Origin: Nesterenkonia sp. LB17
GTDB taxonomy: Bacteria; Actinomycetota; Actinomycetes; Actinomycetales; Micrococcaceae
Reading direction: 5' to 3'
DNA: 64,000 nt
Assembly: GCF_022565915.1 (NCBI RefSeq)
Contig: NZ_JAJOYX010000001.1
Location: forward strand, 434,001-498,000
In this document: in pieces, positions 35,886 through 44,736 of the stretch
Layout: each line of letters starts with the position of its first letter
Position numbering within the stretch: the first letter of the stretch is position 1
Position numbers and translations under genes: made by a program
The notes under the pieces: generated by a model
Seen by the model: the letters and a program-made list of their open reading frames with translations, nothing else
What the model was told of the DNA's origin: nothing
Databases searched by the model: none

Positions 35886-36349
35886 TGACCGCACCGCAGG
35901 ACACCGCGACACCCTCGCGGAGAAGCTCGCTGCGACCAGCGCTGCTGGGCGTCTGCTTCTCCGCAGGGGTGGTCCTCGGGATCCTGGGCACCGTGCTCCA
36001 CGGCAACATCCTGATGCTCGGGCCCACCGAGACCGGGACCGTGCTGCCCTGGGGCGCGGCGCTGGCCCTGCTGATGTGCCTGCTGGCGCAGCTGTGGGCC
36101 GGGCTGAAGAGCGGCTCGCTGCTGGAGCCGATGCTGATGGGCGTGACCACCTTCACCGTGGCCTCGATCGCCTATCTCTGGCCCGGACCCGACCAGCTCG
36201 TGGTGCCCTACAGCCCCGAGGCCATGGCGCTGCTTCCCGGACCCACGCTGGCCTCGGTGATCTGGTGGCTGGGCACCGCGGCGGTGACCCTTATCAGCAT
36301 GGTCCTCGTCAAGTGGATCATTGTGCGGGACCGCGCCGCATCTCGGTAG
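35885..36349 (+). CDS. Small integral membrane protein, unknown function
   Basis: 154 aa with about four predicted TM helices (LLGVCFSAGVVLGILGTVLH; LPWGAALALLMCLLAQLWAG; LMGVTTFTVASIAYLWPG; LASVIWWLGTAAVTLISMVLV) and short hydrophilic termini. I do not recognise a characterised family, although proteins of this kind are commonly found between typA and fdxA in actinobacteria. The ATG overlaps the typA stop by one base. The stop codon overlaps a TAGACT hexamer that may be the fdxA -10. Confidence 0.8.
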   Translation: MTAPQDTATPSRRSSLRPALLGVCFSAGVVLGILGTVLHGNILMLGPTETGTVLPWGAALALLMCLLAQLWAGLKSGSLLEPMLMGVTTFTVASIAYLWPGPDQLVVPYSPEAMALLPGPTLASVIWWLGTAAVTLISMVLVKWIIVRDRAASR

Positions 36350-36352
36350 ACT
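36347..36352 (+). promoter_or_regulatory. Putative -10 (TAGACT) for fdxA
   Basis: TAGACT 34 bp before the fdxA ATG, overlapping the upstream stop codon. A TTGTGC 20 nt upstream is a poor -35. Confidence 0.4.
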
Positions 36353-36386
36353 CTACTTACGCACTCGTAGAAAGACAGAGGAGTCC

Positions 36387-36707
36387 ATGACGTACATCAT
36401 TGCCCTTCCTTGCGTGGATCTGAAGGACAAGGCCTGCATCGATGAATGTCCGGTGGACTGCATCTATGAGGGGGACCGGATGCTCTACATCCACCCCGAC
36501 GAATGCGTGGACTGCGGCGCCTGCGAGCCGGTCTGCCCGGTGGAGGCCATCTATTACGAGGACGACACCCCGTCGCAGTGGTCGGAGTACTACCGCGCCA
36601 ATGTGGAGTTCTTCGACGAGGTCGGTTCCCCCGGCGGCGCGGCGAAGGTCGGGCTGATCCCCAAAGACCACGAGATCGTCGCGGCCCTGCCCCCGCAGCA
36701 GCAGTGA
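36387..36707 (+). CDS. fdxA: 7Fe ferredoxin
   Basis: 106 aa, cytoplasmic electron carrier with one [3Fe-4S] and one [4Fe-4S] cluster. Cysteines at ~9, 17, 21, 25, 40, 43, 46 and 50 follow the FdxA pattern (CVDLKDKACIDECPVDCI; DECVDCGACEPVCPVEAI). The C-terminal ~45 residues match the actinobacterial FdxA extension. AGGAG (36379-36383) lies three nt before the ATG, an unusually short spacing. Followed 38 bp later by dapC, a common actinobacterial arrangement. Confidence 0.95.
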   Translation: MTYIIALPCVDLKDKACIDECPVDCIYEGDRMLYIHPDECVDCGACEPVCPVEAIYYEDDTPSQWSEYYRANVEFFDEVGSPGGAAKVGLIPKDHEIVAALPPQQQ

Positions 36708-36745
36708 CCCAGCAGCCCTGACCACTCACCCCAGCGGAGGCCTCC

Positions 36746-37915
36746 ATGCTCACCCTTCCTGAGTACCCCTGGGATGCGATGGCTCCCTACCTGGAACAGG
36801 CTCGGCAGCACCCCGAGGGAGTCGTCAACCTCTCCATCGGCACCCCCGTGGATCCCACCCCTGCGGTGATCCAGGCGGCGCTCACCGCGGCCGCCGACGC
36901 CCCCGGGTACCCCACGACCCATGGCACGCTCGCGCTGCGCGAGGCGATCTCCGGCTGGTTCGCGCGCCGCCGGGGGGTCACCGGGCTGGACCCGGAGAAC
37001 ATCCTTCCCACGGTGGGCTCCAAGGAGCTCGTGGCCTGGCTGCCCACCCTGCTGGGACTCGGTGCCCGCGCGGGAGCCGGAGTCGCCGACGTCGTGCTCC
37101 GCCCGCTGGTGGCCTATCCGACCTATGACATCGGCGCGCAGATCGCCGGAGCCACCCCGCTGGCCACCGATGATCCGCTCAGCCTCGACGAGGAGACCCT
37201 GCAGCGGGTAAAGCTGATCTGGATCAACTCACCCTCGAACCCCACCGGAGCGGTCGCCGGAGTCGACTGGATGCGCGAGGTGGTCCTGCTCGCCCGCCGC
37301 ATCGGTGCAGTGGTCGCCTCTGACGAGTGCTACGCCGAACTCCCCTGGGAGGTCGAGGACGACGACGTCCCCTCGGTCCTGGACCCGCGGGTCTGCGGGA
37401 CCGATCCGGAGACCGGCAGGGCCGACCACCGGGGACTGCTCGCGGTCTACTCGGCGTCGAAGCAGTCCAACCTCGCCGGCTACCGCGCCGCCTTCGCCGC
37501 GGGCTGCCCGGAGCTGATCAGTGGGCTGATCAACACTCGCAAGCACGCTGGAATGATCGTGCCCGCCCCGATCCAGGCCGCACTTGCCGTGGCGCTGAAC
37601 GACGACGCCCACGTGCAGGCCCAGCGCGAGCTCTACCGCCGGCGTCGTGCGCTGATGGTGCCGGCGCTGCAGGCCTCCGGCCTGCAGATCGAAGAATCCG
37701 TCGCCGGTCTGTACCTGTGGTGCCGCGCGGCGGAGTCAGACCCCTCCGCCGCCACGGCGGAGCACACCTGGGCGCTGGTGGATCAGATGGCGCAGCGCGG
37801 GATCGTCGTCGGCCCCGGTGTGTTCTACGGCGAACAGGGCAACGGGTACATCCGGGTGGCGCTGACAGCCACGGATGAGCGCATCGCCGCCGCGGCGAAC
37901 CGGCTCACGGGCTGA
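36746..37915 (+). CDS. dapC: Succinyldiaminopimelate transaminase
   Basis: 389 aa fold-type I PLP aminotransferase. It converts N-succinyl-2-amino-6-ketopimelate to N-succinyl-LL-DAP in lysine/peptidoglycan precursor synthesis. Visible features: NLSIGTPVDPTP near the N-terminus, YPTTHGTLALREAI, NSPSNPTGAV, SDECYAELPW and the PLP-lysine region VYSASKQSNLAGYRA. The presence of dapD and dapE nearby supports DapC rather than a generic aminotransferase. GGAGG precedes the ATG. Confidence 0.92.
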   Translation: MLTLPEYPWDAMAPYLEQARQHPEGVVNLSIGTPVDPTPAVIQAALTAAADAPGYPTTHGTLALREAISGWFARRRGVTGLDPENILPTVGSKELVAWLPTLLGLGARAGAGVADVVLRPLVAYPTYDIGAQIAGATPLATDDPLSLDEETLQRVKLIWINSPSNPTGAVAGVDWMREVVLLARRIGAVVASDECYAELPWEVEDDDVPSVLDPRVCGTDPETGRADHRGLLAVYSASKQSNLAGYRAAFAAGCPELISGLINTRKHAGMIVPAPIQAALAVALNDDAHVQAQRELYRRRRALMVPALQASGLQIEESVAGLYLWCRAAESDPSAATAEHTWALVDQMAQRGIVVGPGVFYGEQGNGYIRVALTATDERIAAAANRLTG

Positions 37916-38045
37916 GCCGGGCTCTCGGGCCCGGGCCCGCGAAAGGCACACCCCGAGGCGTGAACCATGACACAACTGGCAACCGACCGTGACCAAGCGG
38001 TAGGTTTGTCATGATGTCCCCCTAGTGTGTCTGATAAGGAGACCC

Positions 38046-39329
38046 ATGACTGAGCAGTCTTCTGCCCGCCTGAATTATCAGGGGGGAGATCTGGAACTAC
38101 CCGTGCATTCGTCCGTGGAGGGCAATGTCGGTCTCGGTATCGCACCGCTGCTGAAGACCACCGGCGCTGTCACCTATGACCCCGGCTTCATGAACACTGC
38201 GAACGCGCAGTCTGCGATCACCTACATCGATGGCGATGAAGGGATCCTGCGCTACCGCGGCTACCCCATCGAGCAGCTGGCCGAGAAGTCCAGCTTCCTC
38301 GAGGTCTCCTACCTGCTGATCTACGGCGAGCTGCCCACCCAGCAGCAGCTCACCGATTTCGACACCGTCACCCGTCGGCACACCCTGCTGCACGAGGAGC
38401 TGCGCGACTTCTTCGGCGGCTTCCCCCGTGACGCGCATCCGATGCCGGTGCTCTCCTCCGCGGTCTCGGCGCTGTCCACCTATTACCCGGACTCGCTGGA
38501 TCCCTTCAACAAGGATCACGTGGAGCGCTCCACCTACCGGATGCTCGCGAAGGTCCCCACCATCGCGGCCTACGCCTACAAGAAGTCCATCGGCCAGCCG
38601 ATGCTCTACCCGGACAACAACCTGACCCTGGTCGAGAACCTGCTTCGCGGCTGCTTCGGCGTGCCTGCCGAGCAGTTCGAGCTGGACCCCACCATCGTCA
38701 AGGCCCTGGACACGCTGTTGATCCTGCACGCGGACCACGAGCAGAACTGCTCCACCTCCACCGTGCGCCTGGTCGGCTCCTCGCAGGCGAACCTCTTCGC
38801 CTCGGTCTCCGCCGGCATCAACGCCCTCTACGGCCCCGCCCACGGCGGCGCCAACGAGGCCGTGCTGGGCATGCTGCGCCAGATCCAGTCCGGCGACGTC
38901 AGCCCCGAGGCCTTCATGGAGAAGGTCAAGAACAAGGAAGACGGCGTCCGGCTCATGGGCTTCGGCCACCGGGTCTACAAGAACTACGACCCGCGCGCCC
39001 GCGTGGTCAAGGGCATCGCCGATGATCTGCTGGCCAAGCTCGGCGGCGACGACGAGCTCTTCGACATCGCCCAGCGCCTGGAGCAGAAGGCGCTGGAGGA
39101 TGACTACTTCATCGAGCGCAAGCTCTACCCGAACGTGGACTTCTACACCGGCCTGATCTACAAGGCGATGGGCTTCCCGGAGAAGATGTTCACCGTGCTC
39201 TTCGCGCTGGGCCGGCTTCCCGGCTGGATCGCCCAGTGGCGCGAGATGATCGAGGATCCGTCCACCAAGATCGGACGGCCCCGCCAGATCTACATCGGCG
39301 AGCCCGAGCGCCACTACCCCGGAGTCTGA
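38046..39329 (+). CDS. gltA: Citrate synthase
   Basis: 427 aa type II citrate synthase (oxaloacetate + acetyl-CoA to citrate), entry point of the TCA cycle. Markers: YDPGFMNTANAQSAITYIDG, ILRYRGYPIEQLAEKS, LILHADHEQNCSTSTVRLVG (active-site His), GPAHGGANEAVLGMLR and MGFGHRVYKNYDPRA. ATG 38046 is preceded by AAGGAG (38037-38042... spacing about 3-4 nt). Monocistronic between dapC and a palindromic repeat at its 3' end. Confidence 0.96.
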   Translation: MTEQSSARLNYQGGDLELPVHSSVEGNVGLGIAPLLKTTGAVTYDPGFMNTANAQSAITYIDGDEGILRYRGYPIEQLAEKSSFLEVSYLLIYGELPTQQQLTDFDTVTRRHTLLHEELRDFFGGFPRDAHPMPVLSSAVSALSTYYPDSLDPFNKDHVERSTYRMLAKVPTIAAYAYKKSIGQPMLYPDNNLTLVENLLRGCFGVPAEQFELDPTIVKALDTLLILHADHEQNCSTSTVRLVGSSQANLFASVSAGINALYGPAHGGANEAVLGMLRQIQSGDVSPEAFMEKVKNKEDGVRLMGFGHRVYKNYDPRARVVKGIADDLLAKLGGDDELFDIAQRLEQKALEDDYFIERKLYPNVDFYTGLIYKAMGFPEKMFTVLFALGRLPGWIAQWREMIEDPSTKIGRPRQIYIGEPERHYPGV

Positions 39330-39346
39330 CCCTCCCTCCCGTCGTC

Positions 39347-39412
39347 GAGCGGCGGATTCTCCGACCATCTGAGCGCCTTTTCGGCCTCAACCGGTCGGAG
39401 AATCCGCCGCTC
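39347..39412. repeat. Dispersed palindrome copy 1 (GGCGGATTCT family)
   Basis: Perfect 20-bp arms 39347-39366 and 39393-39412 (5' arm gagcggcggattctccgacc), 26-nt loop. It sits 17 bp after gltA and 15 bp before the end of a convergent gene, so it may be a bidirectional terminator. Shares its arm sequence with the copies at 45756 and 62946. Confidence 0.85.
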
Positions 39413-39427
39413 AACGCGGTTAAGGGG

Positions 39428-40501
39428 TCAGCGGCGGGAGAAGCCGATGACCACGGCGTCCTCGCTGACCGTCTCCGCGCGCTCCCAGCGGCCCGAATCG
39501 CGGTGCCACTCGTAGGCGCCGGCGTGCACCGACTGGACCCCGTAGGTCTCCGCGGAGGCCACGGCCCACTGCGCCACCAGCCATTCCGGCTCGCTGTGCT
39601 CGGTCGCTGGGTCCTCGGCAGCGTCGTCTGCATCATCTTCGGTGGCCCCGGCCTCGTCTTGGACAGCGCTGACCGAGATCCGCACCACGGCTGATTCGCC
39701 GGAGCCTTCCACGGCCGCCGCCTCGGCGCCGAGCATCCCGGACAGCGAGCCCTGGAGCTCACCGCGCAGCCCCTCGGCGTCCGGACCGGGGACTTCGAGC
39801 TGGCTCAGCTGACACGTCATCACCATGGGCTGCAGGCCGGTCAGCGGTCGGGCGAAGGCCCGGGCCAGCTCCTCGTGCTGCGGGTAGAACGTCGGGTTCT
39901 GCGGTCGGCCCAGCGCCTCGGCGACCTCCTCGAGTCCCAGGTCGGGCGACCATGCACCCTCACCCTCGCCCTCGCCGTCGCGGCTGTCGATCAGCCGGGC
40001 GTAGAAGTCTTCGGAGGTGATCGGGGTGGAGCTGGTGGCTTTCACCGCGTCCCACTGCGGTCCGCCGTCGGCGAAGAGCACCGGCGACGGCGGAGCCTGC
40101 CCCTGCTCGGAATCAGCAGCCTCCGCCTCGTCGCCGTTCTCCGTCTCCTCGGCGTCTTCCTCCCCAGGTTCTGCCCGGTTGTCCAGGTTCGTCTCCTGCA
40201 GCGAGATCGCGATCGCGTCGGTGGCGGCCTGAACCGGCAGCTCCAGCTCCGCGGCCGCGGCGGCGAGCTGCGCAGCCGAGTAGGTCTGCGCCGGGGTGAG
40301 CCGGTGCTCCATCTCGCCGACCGTGACGGAGCAACGTTCATCGAGGAGATACTCGTTCTCCTCGATCAGCTGCCAGGCCCCGTAGCCGGTCGCGCCGACG
40401 GCGGCCGCGACCACGGTGATGGCCGCGACGGCCTTGACCCGACGACGGCGTCGGTGCACGGTGCGGGTGACGGTGATGGGGCGATCAGCGCGGGGACTCA
40501 T
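39428..40501 (-). CDS. Conserved hypothetical single-TM exported protein
   Basis: 357 aa. A basic N-terminus (VHRRRRRVKA) precedes one TM helix (~22-42, AAITVVAAAVGATGYGAW), so it is anchored with a large extracytoplasmic domain. The domain has two conserved-looking parts (AELELPVQAATDAIAISLQETNL and FYPQHEELARAFARPLTGLQ) separated by an acidic low-complexity stretch (~110-150). The segment ISLQETNL is reminiscent of lysozyme-like or resuscitation-factor-type domains, but I cannot assign a family. Downstream of dapD with a 47-bp gap, probably co-transcribed. Confidence 0.75.
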   Translation of the reverse strand: MSPRADRPITVTRTVHRRRRRVKAVAAITVVAAAVGATGYGAWQLIEENEYLLDERCSVTVGEMEHRLTPAQTYSAAQLAAAAAELELPVQAATDAIAISLQETNLDNRAEPGEEDAEETENGDEAEAADSEQGQAPPSPVLFADGGPQWDAVKATSSTPITSEDFYARLIDSRDGEGEGEGAWSPDLGLEEVAEALGRPQNPTFYPQHEELARAFARPLTGLQPMVMTCQLSQLEVPGPDAEGLRGELQGSLSGMLGAEAAAVEGSGESAVVRISVSAVQDEAGATEDDADDAAEDPATEHSEPEWLVAQWAVASAETYGVQSVHAGAYEWHRDSGRWERAETVSEDAVVIGFSRR

Positions 40502-40548
40502 CCAGACCTTTCAGCTCTGGGTCGACTCGGCGTCGACCCGGTGTCGGC

Positions 40549-41502
40549 TCAGTTGCGGTGCAGGGCAGCGTTGAGCTCGACCTTCTGGCCCTTGCGAGGC
40601 ACTGCCTGGACCGCGCCGGTGACGGAGTCGCGGCGGAAGAGCAGGTTCGGCACGCCGGAGAGTGCCGAGGCCTTCACCGTGTCCATGACGGTGCGGTCAT
40701 CGGCGAGCACCGAGATCTTGGTGCCGGCGGTGACGTAGAGCCCGGCCTCGATGACGCAGTCATCGCCGACCGAGATGCCCACACCGGAGTTCGCGCCCAG
40801 CAGCACGCGCTCACCCAGGGTGATCTTCTCCCTGCCGCCCCCGGAGAGGGTGCCCATGATGGACGCGCCGCCGCCGATGTCGGTGCCGTCGCCGACCACG
40901 ACCCCGGCGGAGATGCGGCCCTCCACCATGGAGGTGCCCAGCGTGCCGGCGTTGAAGTTCACGAAGCCCTCGTGCATCACGGTGGTGCCCTCGGCCAGGT
41001 GCGCGCCCAGGCGCACCCGGTCCGCGTCGCCGATGCGCACACCGGAGGGGGTCACGTAGTCCACCAGGCGGGGGAACTTGTCGATCGAGTGCACGCTGAC
41101 GTGTCCGCGGGAGCGCAGCTTCAGCCGGGTGGTCTCGAAGTCGGCGACCGCGCAGGGCCCGAAGTTGGTCCAGACCACGTTGCTCAGGTGACCGAAGATG
41201 CCGTCGAGGTTGATGGTGCGCGGTTTGACCAGCCGGTGGGAGAGCAGGTGCAGGCGCAGCCACACGTCGGAGGCGGAGCTCGCCTCGGAGTCGAGGGCGG
41301 ACTCCACGGAGACCACCTGGGTGGTGACCCCGCGGTCAGGATCCTCGCCGGTCGCGGCCTGCAGGGCGGCGATCAGCTCGGCGTCGTCGTTCTCGGACAG
41401 GGGGGCCATCACAGGGCGCGGGAACCAGGTGTCCAGGACGGTGCCGTCGGTGGTCACCGTGGCGAGGCCATGGCCGGATGCGGTTCGAATGTCAGTGCTC
41501 AT
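40549..41502 (-). CDS. dapD: Tetrahydrodipicolinate N-succinyltransferase
   Basis: 317 aa. Transfers succinyl from succinyl-CoA to tetrahydrodipicolinate in DAP/lysine synthesis. The C-terminal half is a left-handed beta-helix with hexapeptide repeats ([57 protein letters not shown]). Length and the [14 protein letters not shown] segment match the actinobacterial DapD type. A TAGGAT hexamer lies six nt before the ATG, implying a leaderless mRNA. Divergent from dapE. Confidence 0.95.
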   Translation of the reverse strand: MSTDIRTASGHGLATVTTDGTVLDTWFPRPVMAPLSENDDAELIAALQAATGEDPDRGVTTQVVSVESALDSEASSASDVWLRLHLLSHRLVKPRTINLDGIFGHLSNVVWTNFGPCAVADFETTRLKLRSRGHVSVHSIDKFPRLVDYVTPSGVRIGDADRVRLGAHLAEGTTVMHEGFVNFNAGTLGTSMVEGRISAGVVVGDGTDIGGGASIMGTLSGGGREKITLGERVLLGANSGVGISVGDDCVIEAGLYVTAGTKISVLADDRTVMDTVKASALSGVPNLLFRRDSVTGAVQAVPRKGQKVELNAALHRN

Positions 41503-41508
41503 GGCACC

Positions 41509-41514
41509 ATCCTA
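41509..41514 (-). promoter_or_regulatory. Putative -10 (TAGGAT) for leaderless dapD
   Basis: Minus-strand TAGGAT, six nt before ATG 41502. No Shine-Dalgarno. Confidence 0.6.
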
Positions 41515-41577
41515 CTTTTTCCGGCGCTGGAGCCCAGGAGCGTCCTGTTGCGGGTCCCATGCGCGGGGGCGTTCGCC

Positions 41578-41583
41578 TAGGCT
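41578..41583 (+). promoter_or_regulatory. Putative -10 (TAGGCT) for leaderless dapE
   Basis: TAGGCT, six nt before ATG 41590. No Shine-Dalgarno. It faces away from the dapD -10, 63 bp apart. Confidence 0.6.
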
Positions 41584-41589
41584 GGGCGG

Positions 41590-42723
41590 ATGGATATCCG
41601 TGGACTGCTCTCCGGCGACGTCGCCGCGCTCACCGAGGCGATCATCGGCTGCGAATCCGTCTCCGGCGACGAGACGGCCCTGACCGACGCCGTAGAGGCC
41701 GCGCTTCAAGACCTGCCGGGCTTGCGCGTGCATCGCGACGGCGACACGATCATCGCGCGCACCGAGACCGGAGCGGCGCAGCGGATCATCCTCGCCGGGC
41801 ACCTGGACACCGTGCCGCTGCCGACCACTCCGGGCTCCCGCGGCACCGTCCCGCCGCGCTGGGAGCAGACCGAGGGTGTAGACGTGCTCTACGGCCGCGG
41901 CGCCACAGACATGAAGGGCGGTGTGGCGGTGCAGCTGAAGCTCGCCGACGACGTCGCGGCGCGCCTGGCCGCGGGAGGCTCCCTGGACCGCGACATCACC
42001 TGGGTCTTCTACGACCACGAAGAGGTCGAGGCCAGCAAGTCCGGTCTCGGACGGGTGCTGAACCGCGTGCCGGAGCTGCTGGACGGCGATTTCGCGGTGC
42101 TGCTGGAACCCACCCACGGCGTGGTCGAGGGCGGCTGCAACGGCACCTGCCGCTTCGAGGTGACCATCCCCGGGGTCGCCGCGCACTCCGGGCGGGCCTG
42201 GATGGGGGAGAACGCGATCCACGGCACCGCCGGGCTGCTCCGGGTCTTGAGCGAGTACGCGCCACAGACCATCACGGTGGAGGGCCTGGACTACCGAGAG
42301 GGGCTCAACGCGGTGCGGATCCGCGGCGGGGTGGCCGGAAACGTCATCCCGGACTCCACCGTGGTGGAGATCAACTACCGGTTCGCCCCGGACAAGACCG
42401 AGGAGCAGGCCCACACCCATGTCCGTGAGGTCCTCGCCGAGGCCGGAATAGGCGCGGCTCAGCAGAAGGTGACCGACAGCTCCGCGGCCGCGCGGCCAGG
42501 GCTGGACCATCCCGCGGCCAAGGCGTTCATCGACGCCGTGGGCGGAGAGCCGATGCCCAAGTACGGCTGGACCGATGTGGCACGGTTCTCGGCCAGGGGC
42601 GTCCCGGCGGTGAACTTCGGCCCCGGAGACCCGCTGCTGGCACATTCCGACGATGAACACGTCACCGCGCAGGCGCTGCGCGACTGCCACACCGCGCTGC
42701 ACCGCTGGCTGCTGGACGGCTGA
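41590..42723 (+). CDS. dapE: Succinyl-diaminopimelate desuccinylase
   Basis: 377 aa M20-family dinuclear metallohydrolase that removes succinate from N-succinyl-LL-DAP. Metal/catalytic motifs: LAGHLDTVP, GRGATDMKGGVA, FYDHEEVEA (catalytic Glu) and LLAHSDDEHV near the C-terminus. The dimerisation domain contains GVAAHSGRAWMGENAIH. Leaderless start supported by TAGGCT six nt upstream. Together with dapC and dapD it completes the succinylase branch steps encoded in this window. Confidence 0.94.
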   Translation: MDIRGLLSGDVAALTEAIIGCESVSGDETALTDAVEAALQDLPGLRVHRDGDTIIARTETGAAQRIILAGHLDTVPLPTTPGSRGTVPPRWEQTEGVDVLYGRGATDMKGGVAVQLKLADDVAARLAAGGSLDRDITWVFYDHEEVEASKSGLGRVLNRVPELLDGDFAVLLEPTHGVVEGGCNGTCRFEVTIPGVAAHSGRAWMGENAIHGTAGLLRVLSEYAPQTITVEGLDYREGLNAVRIRGGVAGNVIPDSTVVEINYRFAPDKTEEQAHTHVREVLAEAGIGAAQQKVTDSSAAARPGLDHPAAKAFIDAVGGEPMPKYGWTDVARFSARGVPAVNFGPGDPLLAHSDDEHVTAQALRDCHTALHRWLLDG

Positions 42724-42785
42724 GCTGCGTGGGTCTGGACGGCTGAGCTGCTGCGCCGCCACGGCAGCCCTCGGAGCGGATCCTC

Positions 42786-42791
42786 TAAGCT
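42786..42791 (+). promoter_or_regulatory. Putative -10 (TAAGCT) for leaderless SDR gene
   Basis: TAAGCT then six bases (gatttc) then ATG 42798. No Shine-Dalgarno. Confidence 0.5.
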
Positions 42792-42797
42792 GATTTC

Positions 42798-43511
42798 ATG
42801 ACCCAACAGCAGACCGCCAGCACTCGTCCAGTCGCCCTGATCACCGGGGCTTCCCGCGGGATCGGCAAGGCCATCGCCGCCGAGCTCGGCCGGGACCACC
42901 ACATCCTGGTCGGCGGGACGAACCCCGAGACCGTGGACGCCGTGGTGCAGACCCTGCCCAGCGCCGAACCGTTCCTGCTGGACCTGACCGACCTCGACGC
43001 GATCGCCCCCGCGCTGCAGGCCGCCGGGCTCGCCCGACTCGACGTGCTCGTCCACTCGGCCGGACTCGCCTGGATGAACCCGGTCGCGGAGACCTCTCCG
43101 ACGCAGTTCCAGGAGATGTTCACCGTCAACGTCTTCGCCGTCGCGGAGCTGACCCGCGCCGCGCTGCCGCTGCTGCGCGAATCCACCGGACAGGTGCTGA
43201 GCATCAACTCCGGGGCAGGATTCACCGCCGGACCCGGAAGCTCGCTCTACTCCGGGACCAAGTTCGCGCTGCGTGCGCTCACCGACGCGCTGCGCGAGGA
43301 GGAGCGGGGCCGGGTCAGGGTCACCTCGATCCACCCAGGCCGGGTGGACACCGACATGCAGGTCGCCCTGCAGGAGTCCATGGGCAACGAGGACTACGAC
43401 GGGGGCATCTACATCTCCCCGCAGGCGATCGCCGAGGCGGCGCGCACCGTGGTGGACATGGAGGACGCCTCCATGGTGGAGAGCATCTCCATCCGCCCGG
43501 TGCAGAGATAG
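42798..43511 (+). CDS. Short-chain dehydrogenase/reductase (SDR)
   Basis: 237 aa classical SDR. NAD(P)-binding TGASRGIG (16-23), NVF at the NNAG-helix region, catalytic Ser ~138 (SINSGAG), Tyr 151 and Lys 155 (YSGTK). The HPGRVDTDMQ segment after the active site is typical. Arg in the TGASRGIG loop suggests NADPH preference. Substrate unknown. TAAGCT (42786-42791) is six nt before the ATG, so the transcript may be leaderless. Followed by a GNAT gene 10 bp downstream. Confidence 0.9.
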   Translation: MTQQQTASTRPVALITGASRGIGKAIAAELGRDHHILVGGTNPETVDAVVQTLPSAEPFLLDLTDLDAIAPALQAAGLARLDVLVHSAGLAWMNPVAETSPTQFQEMFTVNVFAVAELTRAALPLLRESTGQVLSINSGAGFTAGPGSSLYSGTKFALRALTDALREEERGRVRVTSIHPGRVDTDMQVALQESMGNEDYDGGIYISPQAIAEAARTVVDMEDASMVESISIRPVQR

Positions 43512-43521
43512 CAGGGAAGAC

Positions 43522-43956
43522 GTGACCGACCTGCGCGTCACCGAGCTCCCCGAAGAACTGCTCGATGCCGCCGTCGGGCTCTGGCAGCAGGCCGGGCTCA
43601 CCCGGCCCTGGAACGACCCGCTTGAGGACTGCCGGCGGGCCCTCACCGGAGAAGAGTCCACGGTGCTCGCAGCGCTCGACGCCGCGGGGGAGCTGGCCGG
43701 CACGGTGATGGTCGGCCAGGACGGTCACCGCGGCTGGATCTACTATCTCGCCGTCGACCAAAGGCATCAGGACCAGGGGCTCGGCAAGGCGCTCCTGGCC
43801 GGGGCCGAGGACTGGCTGCGCGGGCGCGGGGTGCCCAAGCTGATGCTCATGGTCCGGCAGGAGAACGCAGGCGTCCAGGACTTCTACCGGGCGCTGGGCT
43901 ACACCGACCAGGACACCGTGGTGCTGGGCCGCTGGCTGGACACCGAGCTGGATTGA
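43522..43956 (+). CDS. GNAT family N-acetyltransferase
   Basis: 144 aa acetyl-CoA-dependent acetyltransferase. Motif A is clear: YYLAVDQRHQDQGLGKALLA (Q/R-x-x-G-x-G/A pyrophosphate loop). The C-terminal ENAGVQDFYRALGYTDQD is the usual motif B region, as in YpeA-like GNATs. GTG 43522 has AGGGAAG nearby as Shine-Dalgarno and is 10 bp after the SDR stop, so the two are likely co-transcribed. Acceptor unknown. Convergent with the LOG gene, 25 bp gap. Confidence 0.88.
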   Translation: MTDLRVTELPEELLDAAVGLWQQAGLTRPWNDPLEDCRRALTGEESTVLAALDAAGELAGTVMVGQDGHRGWIYYLAVDQRHQDQGLGKALLAGAEDWLRGRGVPKLMLMVRQENAGVQDFYRALGYTDQDTVVLGRWLDTELD

Positions 43957-43981
43957 CGCCCGGCTGCCCGACGGCTGAGCC

Positions 43982-44587
43982 TCAGCGTCCGGCGGGAGGC
44001 GTCCAGGCTCGCAGCTTCGCGATCAGGTCCTGCGGATCGGTGCTGATCACCAGTGCCGCGCGGCGCCAGGCGGACATGAAGCCCTCATCGACCATATGGT
44101 CCACCATGGCCAACAGCGGATCCCAGAATCCCTTGACGTTGTAGAGCCCCACCGGCTTGGCGTGCAGACCCAGGTACTGCCAGGTCCACACCTCGAAGAA
44201 CTCCTCCAGCGTTCCCATGCCGCCGGGCAGCGCGATGAAGCCATCACCGAGGTCCACCATCCGGGACTTCCGGGTATGCATGTCGGGCACGATCTCCAAC
44301 GAGGTCAGCCCATGATGTCCCACCTCGCGTCCGATCAGCACCTCGGGGATGATCCCGTGGACCTCGCCGCCGGCCTCCAGGGCCGCATCGGCGATCTGCC
44401 CCATCAGGCCGACCTTCCCGCCGCCGTAGACCACGCCGATGCCGGCCCCGGCCAGCGCGGTGCCGAGCCGGCGGACCTCTTCGGTGTAGTCGAGATCAGC
44501 TCCGGAGGCGGAACCGGTGAAGACCGTGAGAGCATTGAACCGCGGGGCAGGGGCAGTCGCTGGGGTGTCGAGAGATACAGGCGTCAC
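43982..44587 (-). CDS. LOG-family (TIGR00730) Rossmann protein
   Basis: About 201 aa. LOG proteins hydrolyse nucleoside 5'-monophosphates (cytokinin riboside phosphoribohydrolase type). Motifs: VFTGSASG near the N-terminus, GIGVVYGGGKVGLMG, and the catalytic signature R..PGGMGTLEEFFE. GTG 44587 is chosen because an alternative GTG at 44614 would overlap the -35 of the tRNA-Asn promoter; neither start has a good Shine-Dalgarno. Convergent with the GNAT gene. Confidence 0.88.
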   Translation of the reverse strand: MTPVSLDTPATAPAPRFNALTVFTGSASGADLDYTEEVRRLGTALAGAGIGVVYGGGKVGLMGQIADAALEAGGEVHGIIPEVLIGREVGHHGLTSLEIVPDMHTRKSRMVDLGDGFIALPGGMGTLEEFFEVWTWQYLGLHAKPVGLYNVKGFWDPLLAMVDHMVDEGFMSAWRRAALVISTDPQDLIAKLRAWTPPAGR

Positions 44588-44609
44588 GGATCTATGATTC
44601 CACAGCGAT

Positions 44610-44639
44610 TTCACAGCGACCAGGAACCCCTGTTAGACT
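44610..44639 (+). promoter_or_regulatory. Promoter of tRNA-Asn
   Basis: -35 TTCACA (44610-44615), 18-nt spacer, -10 TAGACT (44634-44639), 13 nt before the mature tRNA 5' end. Confidence 0.65.
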
Positions 44640-44652
44640 TTCGTAGTCGCAA

Positions 44653-44724
44653 TCCTCCATAGCTCAACGGCAGAGCACTCGACTGTTAATCGAGCGGTTG
44701 TTGGTTCGAATCCAACTGGGGGAG
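44653..44724 (+). tRNA. tRNA-Asn (GTT)
   Basis: 72 nt cloverleaf: acceptor TCCTCCA/TGGGGGA, D-arm GCTC..GAGC, anticodon stem CTCGA/TCGAG with loop CTGTTAA (anticodon GTT), T-arm GTTGG-TTCGAAT-CCAAC, discriminator G. CCA is not fully encoded (GCA follows). Confidence 0.96.
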
Positions 44725-44736
44725 CAGATTCGCCCT

